Shown piece by piece: positions 1 through 9,235 of a stretch of DNA of 56,021 nt. Source of the DNA: Vicinamibacteria bacterium (GTDB lineage Bacteria; Acidobacteriota; Vicinamibacteria; Vicinamibacterales; UBA2999); assembly GCA_025938035.1 (NCBI GenBank), contig JAICQE010000006.1, positions 1 to 56,021 of the forward strand, read 5' to 3'. A program made the position numbers and the translations under genes. The notes below the pieces were generated by a model. That model saw only the letters and a program-made list of their open reading frames with translations. It made no database searches and had not been told where the DNA came from. How positions within the stretch are numbered: position 1 is the stretch's first letter; the number at the start of each line of letters is the position of its first letter.

Positions 1-537
1 CGGATCGAAGAGAAGACTATTCTTGGTACTACCTGCGGCTTTTTCCACCTGCGCATCGTCGCGAACGATACGACGGTGCTGGTGCCTGTCGCCAACGTTG
101 ACGGCGTCGGACTTCGCAAAGCGATTACCGACGAAGAGGTCAATCGGATTTTCGACCTCCTGAGCGACGGGAAAATCGACAACCATCAAAACTGGAAGGG
201 ACGCTTCAAGGACAACTCGGACAAGATGCGGACCGGGTCGATCTACGACATGGCGGATGTGCTCAAGAGCCTGACGTTCCTGAGCAAGTCCAAGAGCCTG
301 TCGTTCCGCGAGAAGCGGATGCTCGACCGCGCCAAAGCGCTCATCATCTCGGAGATCTCCGAAGTGATGCGGCAGAAGGCGCTTGGAGTCGAGGCGAAGG
401 TCGATAGCGCCCTCGAGCGCTGCTTCATGGTCAAGGCGCGGAACCTGGCGCGGGCGACTGCGCGCGCGAAGGTTGCCAAGCCGGTCAAGGCGGTGGTGCC
501 TGTGGTTCCACAGCGGCGCGCCGCGCGCGCCTCGTAA
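1..537 (+). CDS. carD: CarD family transcriptional regulator (5' end outside window)
   Basis: The reading frame is open from the first base, so the N-terminus is missing; 178 residues are visible. The first ~25 residues are the end of the CarD/TRCF RNA-polymerase-interaction domain (VLVPVANVDGVGLR is typical). They are followed by the helical CarD C-terminal domain (NWKGRF, SGSIYD-like, LSFREKRMLDRAK). CarD binds the RNA polymerase beta subunit and stabilises open complexes, which matters most at promoters with weak -35 elements. The last ~30 residues form a basic Ala/Arg/Lys/Val-rich tail beyond the usual domain. A GTG at 76 is an internal valine, not the start. Confidence 0.9.
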   Translation, partial: RIEEKTILGTTCGFFHLRIVANDTTVLVPVANVDGVGLRKAITDEEVNRIFDLLSDGKIDNHQNWKGRFKDNSDKMRTGSIYDMADVLKSLTFLSKSKSLSFREKRMLDRAKALIISEISEVMRQKALGVEAKVDSALERCFMVKARNLARATARAKVAKPVKAVVPVVPQRRAARAS

Positions 538-546
538 CGTTTTACG

Positions 547-571
547 GGAACGCTTAGCCGCGTTCCTTTTT
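547..571 (+). terminator. Intrinsic terminator 1 after carD
   Basis: GGAACGC (547-553) pairs with GCGTTCC (560-566) around a 6-base loop and is followed by five T's. It lies 10 bases after the carD stop and is the first of two tandem terminators. Confidence 0.7.
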
Positions 572-590
572 GGTCTCTGCCTTCTTCGTC

Positions 591-623
591 AGCCCGGACT
601 CTCGCCCAGTCCGGGCTTTTTTT
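591..623 (+). terminator. Intrinsic terminator 2 after carD
   Basis: A 10-bp perfect stem, AGCCCGGACT (591-600) and AGTCCGGGCT (608-617), with a 7-base loop, runs into an uninterrupted T-tract (617-623). This is a strong Rho-independent terminator insulating carD from plsC. Confidence 0.9.
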
Positions 624-684
624 GTACCACGAAGGCACGAAGGGATCGAAGATCACGAAGACCAGTACGTATGACCTCTAACGC

Positions 685-1413
685 ATGACCGCCGTCGCCG
701 CAGCTCGCTCCCTCATCGCCTACGTCGTCATCCTGTCCTACATTGCCGTTGCCGCCCCTCTGGCGTTGTTTTTCGGCGTCATTTTGCGGTGGAAGAGCGG
801 CATGTGGGCGCTCGGGCATGCGGGCGCGAAGCTGGCGCTGGCCCTGGCCGGCATCCGCTATCGCGTGAGCGGCAGCGAGCATGTGCCGGACACGGCGGTT
901 GTCTTCTGTGCCAATCACGAAAGCAACGTCGATCCGCCCGTCCTGTTCGAGGCGCTTCACCGGCGTCTCCACGTCCTCTACAAGGCGGAGCTCCACAAGT
1001 TCCCGATCATGGGCACCGTGTTCGATGTCGGCGGCTTTGTGCCCATCGAGCGAGGCGATCGCGAAAGCGCGATGCGCTCCATCGCGAGGGGAGCGGAATC
1101 GCTGAAGGCTGGCAACTCCTTTCTGATATTTCCGGAAGGCACGCGAAGCCGCACCGGTCAGCTGCTCCCATTCAAGAAGGGGGGCTTGATTATGGCCATC
1201 GAGGCACAGGCCCCGGTCGTTCCCGTGGCCATCAGCGGAGGGCGCGCGGCCATGCGAAAGGGAAGTCCGATAGTCCGTCCCGTCAAAGTCACGGTGAGAG
1301 TGGGCAGGCCCATCCCGACGAAGGGGTTGACCTTGGACGATCGGGACGAGTTGATCGGCCGGGTCCGCGGCGAGGTGCAGAAGTTGCTGGACGAAGGTCC
1401 GGTATGGACCTGA
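685..1413 (+). CDS. plsC: 1-acyl-sn-glycerol-3-phosphate acyltransferase (PlsC-like)
   Basis: A 242-residue lysophosphatidate acyltransferase that adds the second acyl chain during phosphatidic acid synthesis at the inner membrane. An N-terminal hydrophobic segment (~residues 8-35) is followed by the family blocks: NHESNVD (the NHx4D catalytic motif), VPIERGDRES and FPEGTRSR (glycerol-phosphate binding), then PVVPVAISG. Its length matches single-domain PlsC enzymes. Its stop overlaps the start of the next membrane-protein gene, so the two are translationally coupled. Confidence 0.9.
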   Translation: MTAVAAARSLIAYVVILSYIAVAAPLALFFGVILRWKSGMWALGHAGAKLALALAGIRYRVSGSEHVPDTAVVFCANHESNVDPPVLFEALHRRLHVLYKAELHKFPIMGTVFDVGGFVPIERGDRESAMRSIARGAESLKAGNSFLIFPEGTRSRTGQLLPFKKGGLIMAIEAQAPVVPVAISGGRAAMRKGSPIVRPVKVTVRVGRPIPTKGLTLDDRDELIGRVRGEVQKLLDEGPVWT

Positions 1414-1985
1414 TTACGCTGGGCCGTACGCTCGGCTTCTCCTTTGCGGCGGGGGTCAACCTGTACGCGACCGTGGCCATCCTTGGACTGGCGTCACGCT
1501 ACGGCTGGGTCAGTCTGCCGCCGCAGTTCCAGGCCTTCAACAACGACATCGTCATCGGGGCGGCCGTGGTGATGTACCTGATCGAGTTCTTTGCCGACAA
1601 GATCCCGTACGTCGATTCGCTGTGGGACGTGATCCACACGGCGATTCGTCCCGTCGGCGGAGCCTTGATCGCAGTGACGACACTCGGCGAGGCGTCACCG
1701 ACCGTCGAAGGCCTCGTTGCCCTCCTTGGAGGCACTGTGGCCGCTGGCAGCCACCTGACGAAGACAAGCACGCGTGCCGCCGCCAATGCCAGTCCCGAAC
1801 CGTTCTCCAACTGGTTTCTGAGCATCGGCGAGGACCTGTTCGTTGTCGGCCTCGGGTTTCTTGCCCTCAAGTACCCCGTTGCTGCGCTTGTGGTCGCGGC
1901 GGTCCTGCTCATCCTGATCGTCGTGTTTGCGGCGGTAATCATCAGGAAAGTGCGCGCGTGGTTCAGGCGCCGGGCTCCCGCCTGA
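1404..1985 (+). CDS. DUF4126 family membrane protein
   Basis: A 193-residue membrane protein whose ATG (1404) lies inside the last codons of plsC (10-base overlap). It begins MDLITLGRTLGFSFAAGVN and has several hydrophobic segments, with a conserved-looking SLWDVIHTAIRPVGGA stretch typical of DUF4126. The C-terminus is a transmembrane helix followed by a basic tail. No biochemical function is known for the family. Coupling to plsC suggests an envelope or lipid role (inference). Confidence 0.8.
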   Translation: MDLITLGRTLGFSFAAGVNLYATVAILGLASRYGWVSLPPQFQAFNNDIVIGAAVVMYLIEFFADKIPYVDSLWDVIHTAIRPVGGALIAVTTLGEASPTVEGLVALLGGTVAAGSHLTKTSTRAAANASPEPFSNWFLSIGEDLFVVGLGFLALKYPVAALVVAAVLLILIVVFAAVIIRKVRAWFRRRAPA

Positions 1986-2022
1986 TTGAGCTACACTTTC
2001 GGGGCCAGCCGCCCGTCGACGC

Positions 2023-2070
2023 GTAGTGTCCGCGTTCAGGACCTGTAGTGTCCGCCTTCAGCCGGACCCA
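2023..2070. repeat. Dispersed repeat fragments (TAGTGTCCGC type)
   Basis: Two imperfect copies of a GTAGTGTCCGC(C/G)TTCAG unit stand in tandem (2024- and 2046-) just before the VWFA-type gene. The same unit, in complete hairpin form, recurs at 25770-25793. It looks like a degenerate member of a dispersed hairpin repeat family. Confidence 0.6.
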
Positions 2071-2076
2071 CTGTTT

Positions 2077-4125
2077 ATGCGTACTCGACTTACCCTCGCC
2101 GTCTCTCTCACAGTCGTTACCGCGCTGACGGCCCAGGCTCCCCAGAACCAGCCGACGTTCCGTTCCGGCGCGAACTACGTGCGCGTCGACATGTACGCCA
2201 CACGCGACGGCAACTCCGTCAACGACCTGACAGCCGCGGACATCGAGGTTCTCGAAGACGGCGTGCCGCAGAAGGTCGAGGACTTCGAACACGTGGTGGT
2301 ACGGTCGGCCACCACCTCCGCCACGCGGGCCGGAGTAGACGGACTCCGCGGCAGCCGTGAAGCCGCCGGCGATCCCCGGGCACGCGTGTTCGTGATCTTT
2401 CTCGATACCTACCACACGCAGCTCGAAGGTTCCGCGATCATGCGGAAACCGCTGGTGGCGTTTCTGGACCGGGTGCTCGGACCTGACGATCTGGTCGCGC
2501 TGATGACCCCTGAAATGGCGGGCAGCGATATCGCTCTCGGCAAAAAGACCGACGTCATCGAAAAGATCGTCAGCGAGGAGTGGTGGGGACGACGAGGGCG
2601 TGTGGCGGATCAGGATCAGAAAGAGCTGCTCTATGAGCGATGCCTTATAAGGGGCGCACAGACCCCAGCGGACCTTGACAGACTCCGGCGGCGGCTGGCG
2701 GAGGTGGTCGCAAGGCGTCGCGAAAAGCTGACGCTGGACGCGCTCGAAGACCTGATGACTCATCTCAGCGGTTTGCGTGACGAGCGCAAGGCTGTCGTGC
2801 TGGTTACTGAGGGTTGGTTGTTATACGAGCCCAATCCAGAGCTGGTCCAGCTACCTTCCGGCTCCGGCCCGGTTCTGCCTCCGATTTTCGAGCCGCCGGT
2901 CAAGCCTCCTTCGCAGACGGGCCCGTTCACCAACTCGGAAGAGCGTGACTGTGAGGCCGACATCCGTGCGTTGGCGATGGTCCATCATGACCTCCGGTTT
3001 CGGGACATCACAGACGAAGCCAATCGCGGCAACGTGACGTTTTACCCCGTCTATGCGCGCGGACTGGTGTCCTTCGACGCACCGATCGGCCCTGATAAGC
3101 CCCCGTCGCTGTTCGACGATGCGCGCAATTTGCGGACGCGGCACGAGCACATGCGAACCCTGGCCGTCGAGACCGACGGTGAAGCCATCATCAACACCAA
3201 TTTCATCGCGCAGGGGCTGAAACGAATCGCCGACGATCTCTCCTCGTATTACCTGTTCGGGTACTACTCGACGAACAACAAGCTCGATGGCCGCTACCGC
3301 TCGATTACCGTGCGGGTCAGGCAGCCTGGGGTGCGCGTTCGCGCCCGGCGCGGGTACCGTGCCCGGACGGCCGCGCAGGTGGCAGCTGCCGCGGCTGCGA
3401 CAGTCATCGATCCGTCCACCACAGCGGTTACGAACGCGCTGAACTCGGTGGCTGCGACGAATGCACGATCGACGTTCCGGGTCAGACCCGCAGCCTGGAT
3501 GCGTTCCGAAAACGGTGCGGCCGGGGCGACGGTGTGGGTTGTCGGCGAGCTGGATTTCCGGACGCGCCGCGAGCCGGCATGGGTCGGAGGCGCCCGCGCC
3601 GAGGTGTTATTGCTCGGCGCCGATGGCAGTCAGCTCGCCTCGACCGAGGCTGAACTTCCAGCCGGTCAGGGGGCGTTCAGCATTCGCGTACCGTCGAACG
3701 GCCGTCTCGCGGCTGGCGACTACGCTGTCCGCGTACGCCTGCGCGGTCGCGATGCTGATGCGAGCGATACCGCCAGGGTGATCATCCCGGAGCGTCCGTC
3801 CGCAGTCGGAGAGGCGGCGCTGTGGCGACGCGGCCCATCGACCGGTCCACAATACGTGCGGACCGCGGATCCGCGCTTCCAGCGCAGCGATCGGATGCGT
3901 CTCGAGTTTGCGAGCGATACTGCCGGTGCGACGGCGCGGCTGCTCGACCGTGTGGGCAAAGCGATCCAGGTGCCTGTGCAGGTGAGCGAGCGCGTCGACG
4001 CCGCGGAGGGGGTGCGGTGGATCGTCGCCGATGTCACGCTCGCGCCGCTTGCACCGGGCGACTACGCGGTTGAAATCACGGCCGGCGGCGATTCGCAGGT
4101 CACCGGCTTCCGAATCGTTCCCTAA
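2077..4125 (+). CDS. VWFA-related secreted protein (acidobacterial type)
   Basis: 682 residues starting at ATG 2077, directly followed by a signal peptide (MRTRLTLAVSLTVVTALTAQ). A further upstream in-frame start at 2026 would translate repeat DNA and is unlikely. Residues ~25-75 show the FRSGANYVRVDMY...LTAADIEVLEDGVPQ pattern of the acidobacterial VWFA-related family (TIGR03436-like). The metal-site strand is degenerate (VIFLDTYHT instead of DxSxS). The second half resembles beta-sandwich domains. Role unknown; exported to the periplasm or surface. It ends 7 bases from the convergent gene. Confidence 0.8.
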   Translation: MRTRLTLAVSLTVVTALTAQAPQNQPTFRSGANYVRVDMYATRDGNSVNDLTAADIEVLEDGVPQKVEDFEHVVVRSATTSATRAGVDGLRGSREAAGDPRARVFVIFLDTYHTQLEGSAIMRKPLVAFLDRVLGPDDLVALMTPEMAGSDIALGKKTDVIEKIVSEEWWGRRGRVADQDQKELLYERCLIRGAQTPADLDRLRRRLAEVVARRREKLTLDALEDLMTHLSGLRDERKAVVLVTEGWLLYEPNPELVQLPSGSGPVLPPIFEPPVKPPSQTGPFTNSEERDCEADIRALAMVHHDLRFRDITDEANRGNVTFYPVYARGLVSFDAPIGPDKPPSLFDDARNLRTRHEHMRTLAVETDGEAIINTNFIAQGLKRIADDLSSYYLFGYYSTNNKLDGRYRSITVRVRQPGVRVRARRGYRARTAAQVAAAAAATVIDPSTTAVTNALNSVAATNARSTFRVRPAAWMRSENGAAGATVWVVGELDFRTRREPAWVGGARAEVLLLGADGSQLASTEAELPAGQGAFSIRVPSNGRLAAGDYAVRVRLRGRDADASDTARVIIPERPSAVGEAALWRRGPSTGPQYVRTADPRFQRSDRMRLEFASDTAGATARLLDRVGKAIQVPVQVSERVDAAEGVRWIVADVTLAPLAPGDYAVEITAGGDSQVTGFRIVP

Positions 4126-4132
4126 ATTCGCC

Positions 4133-5272
4133 TTAATCGCCGACCGTAAACGTCAGCGTCCACGGTTTGACCGCGGCTCCGTCGAACGCCTTGATCGTAT
4201 CAAGCACATCGACCTGCACCCGGCCAGCTTCGAGCGGGGCGGAGAAACGCAGTGTGAGGGCGCGCGTGCCGGCATCATAGGTCGTCTGGAACGTTGGCGG
4301 CTTCACGTTTGAGCCGGGATAGCTGACGCGAATGGCGCCCGGGAAGGTTTTCGGATCGAGCCCGCGAGAGAACTGAATCCGCACGACGCTGGTCGCGCCG
4401 ACGTCTTCCTCATCAGGAGTCGGCGACGAGAAGACCACCTCGAGGGCGGGGAGCACGGGTGGAGGAGCCGCCGGCTCGTCCGCTTCGCGAATCGCCTGAG
4501 GCGCTTTTGCCGCGGTCAGCTGGGTCGCGTCGATTCTTACGAGTCCGCGTTCGTAGGCGACCACTCCGGTGACTTCCAGCCATTGGTCGGTATCGAACCG
4601 GCGATCGATATCCAGATCGAAGCCCCGGCCGCGCGGCTGGAGTCCGCTGACCCACGTTGCCCCTTCGGCGCCACGGATGACGAAGTCGTAGCGGCTCTTT
4701 CCTGGTGCGCCGGGAAGGTCGCCGAACAGGTTCCTGCCGCGGAAGTTTCCGGTGACCGTCACCTTCTGTCCCTCGTAGCGCCACGGTTCCAGCGCCAGCG
4801 CGCGGATCGTCGTCGATGGCGGCGGTGCCGCCTCGCCGACGGCCGTGACGCGAACCAGAAGCTCCTCACCGGGCCTGGGCCATCGGGAGGCGTCCCGCGT
4901 CTCGACGTCCGGGACGCGTGGATCGCCAGGGTCCAGACGTCCGACGTCGATCAGCTGGCCGCGGACTTCCACCCCCCCGGACGGCGTCCGGACGCCGCGG
5001 TCGAGAATCACGCGCATGTTTCCGTCCCCGGCGTCGAGAGAGAACCGGCCTCCTTCTTCCTTGAACTCGCCGCGCAGCAGCACGTTCTGCAGATGGAAGA
5101 AACCGGGGAACTGACGCAGTGCGGCGATCGTCGTAAGCCGGCGAGACGGCGGCTGCGCCACACTGAGGGCGGGTGCGGCGAGCACCAGCGCCGCGACGGC
5201 GGCGGCGACTGTGGGTCGAAGTCTGTGGAGTGCGTCCACAACCAATTCTAAAACTTTGCAGTACCATTTCAT
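4133..5272 (-). CDS. Exported protein with C-terminal Ig-like domain
   Basis: 379 residues if ATG 5272 is used. A GTG at 5239 (VDALHRLRP...) gives a cleaner signal peptide ending ALSVAQP and may be the real start; neither start has a clear ribosome site. The middle contains two OB-like segments about values of the type VEVRGQLIDVGRL and KVTVTGNFRGRNLF. The C-terminus (VVFSSPTPDEEDVGATSVVRIQFSR...) is a bacterial Ig-like (Big_5/SbsA) domain. Function unknown. It is divergent from rex with only 3 bases between the start codons if the long form is used. Confidence 0.7.
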   Translation of the reverse strand: MKWYCKVLELVVDALHRLRPTVAAAVAALVLAAPALSVAQPPSRRLTTIAALRQFPGFFHLQNVLLRGEFKEEGGRFSLDAGDGNMRVILDRGVRTPSGGVEVRGQLIDVGRLDPGDPRVPDVETRDASRWPRPGEELLVRVTAVGEAAPPPSTTIRALALEPWRYEGQKVTVTGNFRGRNLFGDLPGAPGKSRYDFVIRGAEGATWVSGLQPRGRGFDLDIDRRFDTDQWLEVTGVVAYERGLVRIDATQLTAAKAPQAIREADEPAAPPPVLPALEVVFSSPTPDEEDVGATSVVRIQFSRGLDPKTFPGAIRVSYPGSNVKPPTFQTTYDAGTRALTLRFSAPLEAGRVQVDVLDTIKAFDGAAVKPWTLTFTVGD

Positions 5273-5275
5273 CTT

Positions 5276-5944
5276 GTGAATCGATCGAACAAGCGGCGTC
5301 AGGCCCCCGACCAGGTGTCGGAACTGACTACGAACCGCCTGTCGGTGTACTTGCGCTGCCTGAACGAGCTCGATGCGGCCGGGACCCAGACCATCTCATC
5401 GCAGGCGCTGGCCGAGCAGTTCCATCTCAACGCCGCCCAGATTCGGAAGGATCTTGCGTACTTCGGCGAGTTCGGCGTCCGCGGCGTCGGCTATTACGTG
5501 AAGGACCTGCGGCGTCATCTCCGGCAGATCCTCGGCCTGGATCGACACCTGCGCGTGGCGATCATGGGCGCCGGCAACCTCGGACTGGCGCTGGCGGACT
5601 ATCCAGGGTTCAGACAGGAAGGATTCGAAATCGCCGCGCTCTTCGACGCCGCGAACGAGAAGATCGGCCACGAGTCGAGGAGCGGCGTTCCAATCTACGA
5701 CATCCGGGAGCTGAAGCGTGTCGCCAGGAAGGAACGGCTCGACATCGCCGTCATCGCGGTCCCCGCGCCGCATGCGCAGCCCGTTGTCGAGCAGGTCATA
5801 GCCGCAGGTATCAAGGCCATCTTGAACTTCTCGCCGGGCGCTCTCAAGGTCCCCGGCGACGTCAAGCTGAAAAGCGTCGATCTGACGGTTTCGCTCGAAA
5901 GTCTTTCGTTCTATCTGGCGCAGGGGGAGGCGAGTGGCAGCTAA
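5276..5944 (+). CDS. rex: Redox-sensing transcriptional repressor Rex
   Basis: 222 residues from GTG 5276. Rex represses fermentation and respiration genes when NAD+ is high and releases DNA when NADH rises. The N-terminal winged helix (residues ~15-85, including [20 protein letters not shown] and FGVRGVGY) is followed by a Rossmann domain with GAGNLGLAL as the dinucleotide-binding loop, and a C-terminal swap helix. The length is normal for the family. The stop overlaps moaC by 11 bases, giving a rex-moaC-MFS operon. Confidence 0.95.
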   Translation: MNRSNKRRQAPDQVSELTTNRLSVYLRCLNELDAAGTQTISSQALAEQFHLNAAQIRKDLAYFGEFGVRGVGYYVKDLRRHLRQILGLDRHLRVAIMGAGNLGLALADYPGFRQEGFEIAALFDAANEKIGHESRSGVPIYDIRELKRVARKERLDIAVIAVPAPHAQPVVEQVIAAGIKAILNFSPGALKVPGDVKLKSVDLTVSLESLSFYLAQGEASGS

Positions 5945-6467
5945 GCTCTCTCACGTCGACGCCCGCGGCAAGGCGCGCATGGTTGACGTGGGCGACAAGG
6001 CCGTCACGGCAAGGGAAGCGGCCGCCCGCGGCGAAATCCTGATGAGCAGTGCCGCCCTTCGTGTCATCCGCCGCGGCGCGGTCGCCAAGGGCGACCCGCT
6101 GCAGACGGCGCGCCTCGCCGGCGTGATGGCCGCCAAGCAGACATCGGCGCTGATTCCGTTGTGTCACCCGCTGCAGCTGTCGCATGTGGACGTCGATCTG
6201 ACGCCGACGCGGCGCGGGTATCGAATCGACGCGCGTGTGCGGACGAAAGGACAGACGGGGGTCGAGATGGAAGCGCTCACGGCTGTCGCCGTCGCGGCGT
6301 TGACCGTCTACGACATGGTCAAAGCGGTTGACAAGTCGATGGTCATTACCGGCATTTACCTCGTCGAAAAAACCGGCGGCCGTTCCGGCACGTATCGAGC
6401 AGCAAAGGCGGACCTCACAAGGTCCGCCCCACGTGGCGGTAGGCCCGGCCGTGCCAAGCGCGCGTGA
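5934..6467 (+). CDS. moaC: Cyclic pyranopterin monophosphate synthase MoaC
   Basis: 177 residues from GTG 5934, overlapping rex. MoaC acts with MoaA to make cyclic pyranopterin monophosphate, the first intermediate of molybdenum cofactor synthesis. Diagnostic blocks are [32 protein letters not shown] and [17 protein letters not shown], with the catalytic lysine region KAVDKSM. The last ~20 residues (after YRAAKA) are not part of the family: they are translated from a dispersed hairpin repeat at 6407-6460 that has entered the 3' end of the gene. Confidence 0.95.
   Translation: MAAKLSHVDARGKARMVDVGDKAVTAREAAARGEILMSSAALRVIRRGAVAKGDPLQTARLAGVMAAKQTSALIPLCHPLQLSHVDVDLTPTRRGYRIDARVRTKGQTGVEMEALTAVAVAALTVYDMVKAVDKSMVITGIYLVEKTGGRSGTYRAAKADLTRSAPRGGRPGRAKRA
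6407..6460. repeat. Dispersed hairpin repeat inside the moaC 3' end
   Basis: GGCGGACCT (6407-6415) and AGGTCCGCC (6420-6428) form a perfect 9-bp stem with a CACA loop, followed by CCCACGTGGCGGTAGGCCCG. The architecture GGCGnnCCT-loop-AGGnnCGCCCCACG is shared with 36159-36184, 49065-49091 and 51906-51932. Confidence 0.75.
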
Positions 6468-7651
6468 GTGAGGCTCCGCGCGGCCAGGCGTACTACCGCC
6501 TGGCCGTCATTCTCGGCGCGCTGACGGCCATGGGGCCACTGGCCATCGATATGTACCTGCCAGCGCTCCCGACCATCGCGCGGGAGATGGCAAGCTCGAC
6601 CGGCTCGGTTCAGGTCAGCCTGGCCGTGTACTTCATCGGCATCGCGTGCGGGCAGGCGTTCTATGGCCCGATCTCGGATCGGTGGGGGCGGAAGCGGGCG
6701 TTGTACTTTGGCCTGACCCTCTTCTCGGTCTCGTCCGTCGGCTGTGCGATGGCCCGCGACGTCACGGCCCTCAATGCACTAAGGTTCATGCAGGCACTCG
6801 GCGGCTGCGCGCCGCTCGTCGTTCCGCGCGCCGTCGTTCGCGACTACTTCGATCAGCGCGGATCGGTGCGGATGCTCTCGGTGCTGATGCTGGTGATGGG
6901 CCTCGCGCCGATTCTGGCGCCGCTCGTCGGCGGCCAGCTGCTCGTCAACTTCGGCTGGCGCTCCGTCTTCTGGCTCCTCGCCGCGTATGGCGCTTTCTGG
7001 CTGGTGATCGTCGCCGCGTTTCTGCACGAGAGTCTGCCTCCGGCACGGCGCCGCCGCCAGCGTGCTGCTGATGTCGTTGCGACGTATCTGGGATTACTGC
7101 GCGATCGTACCTACATCGGCTATGTCCTGACCGGTGCGCTGATCTTTGCGGGTCTGCTCGCCTACATCTCCGGGTCGCCGTTCGTCTTCATCGAGCTGTT
7201 CGGGGTGCCGCCCGAACAGTACGGTCTGTTTTTTGGCGTCAACGCCATCGGCATCATCATCGCATCGCAGGTGAACCGGTGGCTGGCCAACAAATACGAT
7301 GCGCGGCACATCATCAGCGCCGTGCTGCCGGTGTCGGTCACGGCAGGGGCGGTGCTGCTGATCGACGCCGCAACGGGGTTCGGAGGATTCCCCGGCATCC
7401 TGGTGCCGCTGTTCTTCTACATCGCGACGCACGGCTTCATCATGCCGAACACCACCGCGCTGGCGATGGCACCGCACGGAGCGGTCGCCGGCAGCGCCTC
7501 GGCGCTTCTCGGTACCGTGCAGTTCGTGCTCGGAGCGTCGGCCGGTGCGCTTCTGGGCGCGCTGGGCAACGGCACGGCCGTGCCGCTGGCGGCCGTCGTC
7601 GCCGGCTGCGCTGCACTCGCCTTCGTGACGTATCAGGCGCTGCCGCGCTGA
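6464..7651 (+). CDS. Bcr/CflA family multidrug efflux MFS transporter
   Basis: 395 residues from GTG 6464, overlapping the moaC stop. About 12 transmembrane helices, with the Bcr/CflA signatures [12 protein letters not shown] in helix 1, the loop [16 protein letters not shown] (MFS motif A) and [21 protein letters not shown] in helix 4. This subfamily exports drugs and some dipeptides by proton antiport. It is third in an operon with rex and moaC; the functional link is not evident. Confidence 0.9.
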   Translation: MSEAPRGQAYYRLAVILGALTAMGPLAIDMYLPALPTIAREMASSTGSVQVSLAVYFIGIACGQAFYGPISDRWGRKRALYFGLTLFSVSSVGCAMARDVTALNALRFMQALGGCAPLVVPRAVVRDYFDQRGSVRMLSVLMLVMGLAPILAPLVGGQLLVNFGWRSVFWLLAAYGAFWLVIVAAFLHESLPPARRRRQRAADVVATYLGLLRDRTYIGYVLTGALIFAGLLAYISGSPFVFIELFGVPPEQYGLFFGVNAIGIIIASQVNRWLANKYDARHIISAVLPVSVTAGAVLLIDAATGFGGFPGILVPLFFYIATHGFIMPNTTALAMAPHGAVAGSASALLGTVQFVLGASAGALLGALGNGTAVPLAAVVAGCAALAFVTYQALPR

Positions 7652-7670
7652 TATACTCCCCGCCCTGAGC

Positions 7671-7771
7671 CGTTCGAATCGTTCGGATCGTTCGAATCGT
7701 TCGGAGCGTTCGAAACGTTCGGAGCGTTCGAACGTTCGGAGCGTTCGAAACGTTCGAAACGTTCGCGTTCG
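7671..7771. repeat. 9-bp tandem repeat array CGTTCGRAN
   Basis: About ten units of CGTTCGAAN or CGTTCGGAN in register every 9 bases (one unit of 8), ending in two 6-base CGTTCG copies. The array contains repeated TTCGAA and AACGTT palindromes. It fills the space between the bcr-type gene and the MFS gene at 7798 and has no coding potential of its own. Confidence 0.9.
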
Positions 7772-7797
7772 CGACGACCTCGGAGAGGACCTGTGGC

Positions 7798-9168
7798 ATG
7801 AAGACCGTAGATGTGGGCGCGGCCATCGACGAAGGACGCTGGACCGGCTATCAGAAGCTCCTGATTTTTGGCACGGCACTGACGATCATTCTGGACGGTG
7901 TCGATAATCAGCTCCTGCCGAACGCGGTGACAACGCTGATGGCGGAATGGAACCGCCCACGCGGCGATTTCATCGGGGCGCTGTCCTACGGGCCATTCGG
8001 CATGATGATCGGGGGGCTGGCCGGCGGCATCATCGGCGACCGCTTCGGGCGGCGCACGGCGCTGCTCGGCAGCGTGCTCAGCTTTGCGGTGCTCACGTTC
8101 GCGATTGCATTCGCGACGTCAATCGAAATGCTCAGCGCGCTCCGCTTTCTCGCCGGCGTCGGACTCGGCGGCGCGATGCCCAACGCCGCAACCCTCGCGT
8201 CCGAGTACGTCCCGCGGAAGCAGCGCCCGTTCGCGGTGACGCTCACGATCGTCTGCATTCCATTGGGTGGCGTCCTCGCCGCCGAACTAGCCGCGCGGAT
8301 CATTCCGTCGTACGGCTGGCAGGCACTTTTCATCGCGGGCGGCCTTGTGCCAATCGTGCTCGCGGTGGCCCTGTGGAACGTGCTGCCGGAGTCGCCGCGG
8401 TACCTCGCCCGCCATCGCGAGCGTTGGCCGGAGCTGACCAAGACGATGCGCCGGATGGGCCACACCCTGCCGGACGACGTCGAATACGTGGAGGCGGCCA
8501 CGGCGGGCGTGCCGAAAGGCAAGGTCAGCATCGGCACGCTGTTCGGTCCCCACTATCTGCGTGACACGCTGGCGTTGAGTGCGTCGTTCTTCTTCTGCCT
8601 TCTCGTCAACTATCTCGTCATCCTGCTGCTGCCCGTGGTGCTGCAGTCCCCCGGCAACGACTTCTCGCAGCCCGAAGCCAGCCGTGCGCTTCGCGACTCG
8701 AACTTCGGCGGCGTCGCGGGTGCCATCTTCGGCGCGATGCTCATTCAGCGGTTCGGTTCGCGCGTGACGATGCTCGGCATGTCGGCGCTGGCGGTGGTCT
8801 GCGGGTTCATCCTGGCTGGTGCCGACATCAGCCCGCAGAACGGGGTGTTCCTGATGGGCATGTTCATCCTGACGGGCGGCCTGCTCAATGCCGTGCAGAC
8901 GACGATGTATGCGCTGGCCGCGCACGTCTTTCCAACCGAGGTCCGCAGTACGGGTGTCGGTTTTGCCGTTGCGGTTGGCCGCGTCGGCAATGTGCTCGCA
9001 GCAACGGTTGCCAACGAGGCATTCAGTCGCGGCGGCAACGCCGGCTATTTCGGCTCGTGGTCGGCGTTGATGGGAATTGTGTTCGTTGCGCTGGCGCTCG
9101 TCAGCCGCCACGTGCCTCGGAGCTCGCAGGTCGCCGAGCCGCGCGCGGGCGCGCCCGCAGGCCGCTGA
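7798..9168 (+). CDS. MFS transporter, aromatic acid:H+ symporter type
   Basis: 456 residues, ATG 7798 preceded by GGAGAGG. Twelve predicted helices. LDGVDNQLLPNAV in helix 1 corresponds to the D-G-x-D motif of the AAHS family; GGIIGDRFGRRTALLGS is motif A; LPESPRYLARHRERW ends the first half; HVFPTEVRSTGVGFA is the typical second-half loop. Members import aromatic or other organic acids with protons; the substrate here is not known. Its upstream region is the 9-bp repeat array. Confidence 0.85.
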   Translation: MKTVDVGAAIDEGRWTGYQKLLIFGTALTIILDGVDNQLLPNAVTTLMAEWNRPRGDFIGALSYGPFGMMIGGLAGGIIGDRFGRRTALLGSVLSFAVLTFAIAFATSIEMLSALRFLAGVGLGGAMPNAATLASEYVPRKQRPFAVTLTIVCIPLGGVLAAELAARIIPSYGWQALFIAGGLVPIVLAVALWNVLPESPRYLARHRERWPELTKTMRRMGHTLPDDVEYVEAATAGVPKGKVSIGTLFGPHYLRDTLALSASFFFCLLVNYLVILLLPVVLQSPGNDFSQPEASRALRDSNFGGVAGAIFGAMLIQRFGSRVTMLGMSALAVVCGFILAGADISPQNGVFLMGMFILTGGLLNAVQTTMYALAAHVFPTEVRSTGVGFAVAVGRVGNVLAATVANEAFSRGGNAGYFGSWSALMGIVFVALALVSRHVPRSSQVAEPRAGAPAGR

Positions 9169-9173
9169 AAAGA

Positions 9174-9205
9174 CATGCACCGACCCCATTCGAGGTCGGT
9201 GCATG
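9174..9205. terminator. Bidirectional hairpin between convergent genes
   Basis: A perfect 12-bp inverted repeat, CATGCACCGACC (9174-9185) and GGTCGGTGCATG (9194-9205), lies between the MFS gene (+) and the DUF2950 gene (-). There is no T-tract, but the position and stem suggest a shared transcription stop. Confidence 0.65.
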
Positions 9206-9235
9206 GTGGAATCCGGTCGAAAGCGTCACGCCACG

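Noticed and set aside
1289..1942. Long minus-strand ORFs opposite plsC and DUF4126, and similar antisense ORFs throughout
   Set aside because: High GC content leaves antisense frames open; they show no domains, no ribosome sites and shadow well-supported genes.
2026..2076. Upstream start of the VWFA-type gene
   Set aside because: It would translate repeat DNA ahead of a complete signal peptide that begins at ATG 2077.
5274..5293. TTGTGAATCGATCGAACAAG at the rex start as a Rex operator
   Set aside because: Only the left half matches TTGTGAA-N6-TTCACAA; the right half and the spacing do not fit.
7671..7771. CRISPR array
   Set aside because: Units are 9 bases and contiguous, with no spacers and no cas genes.
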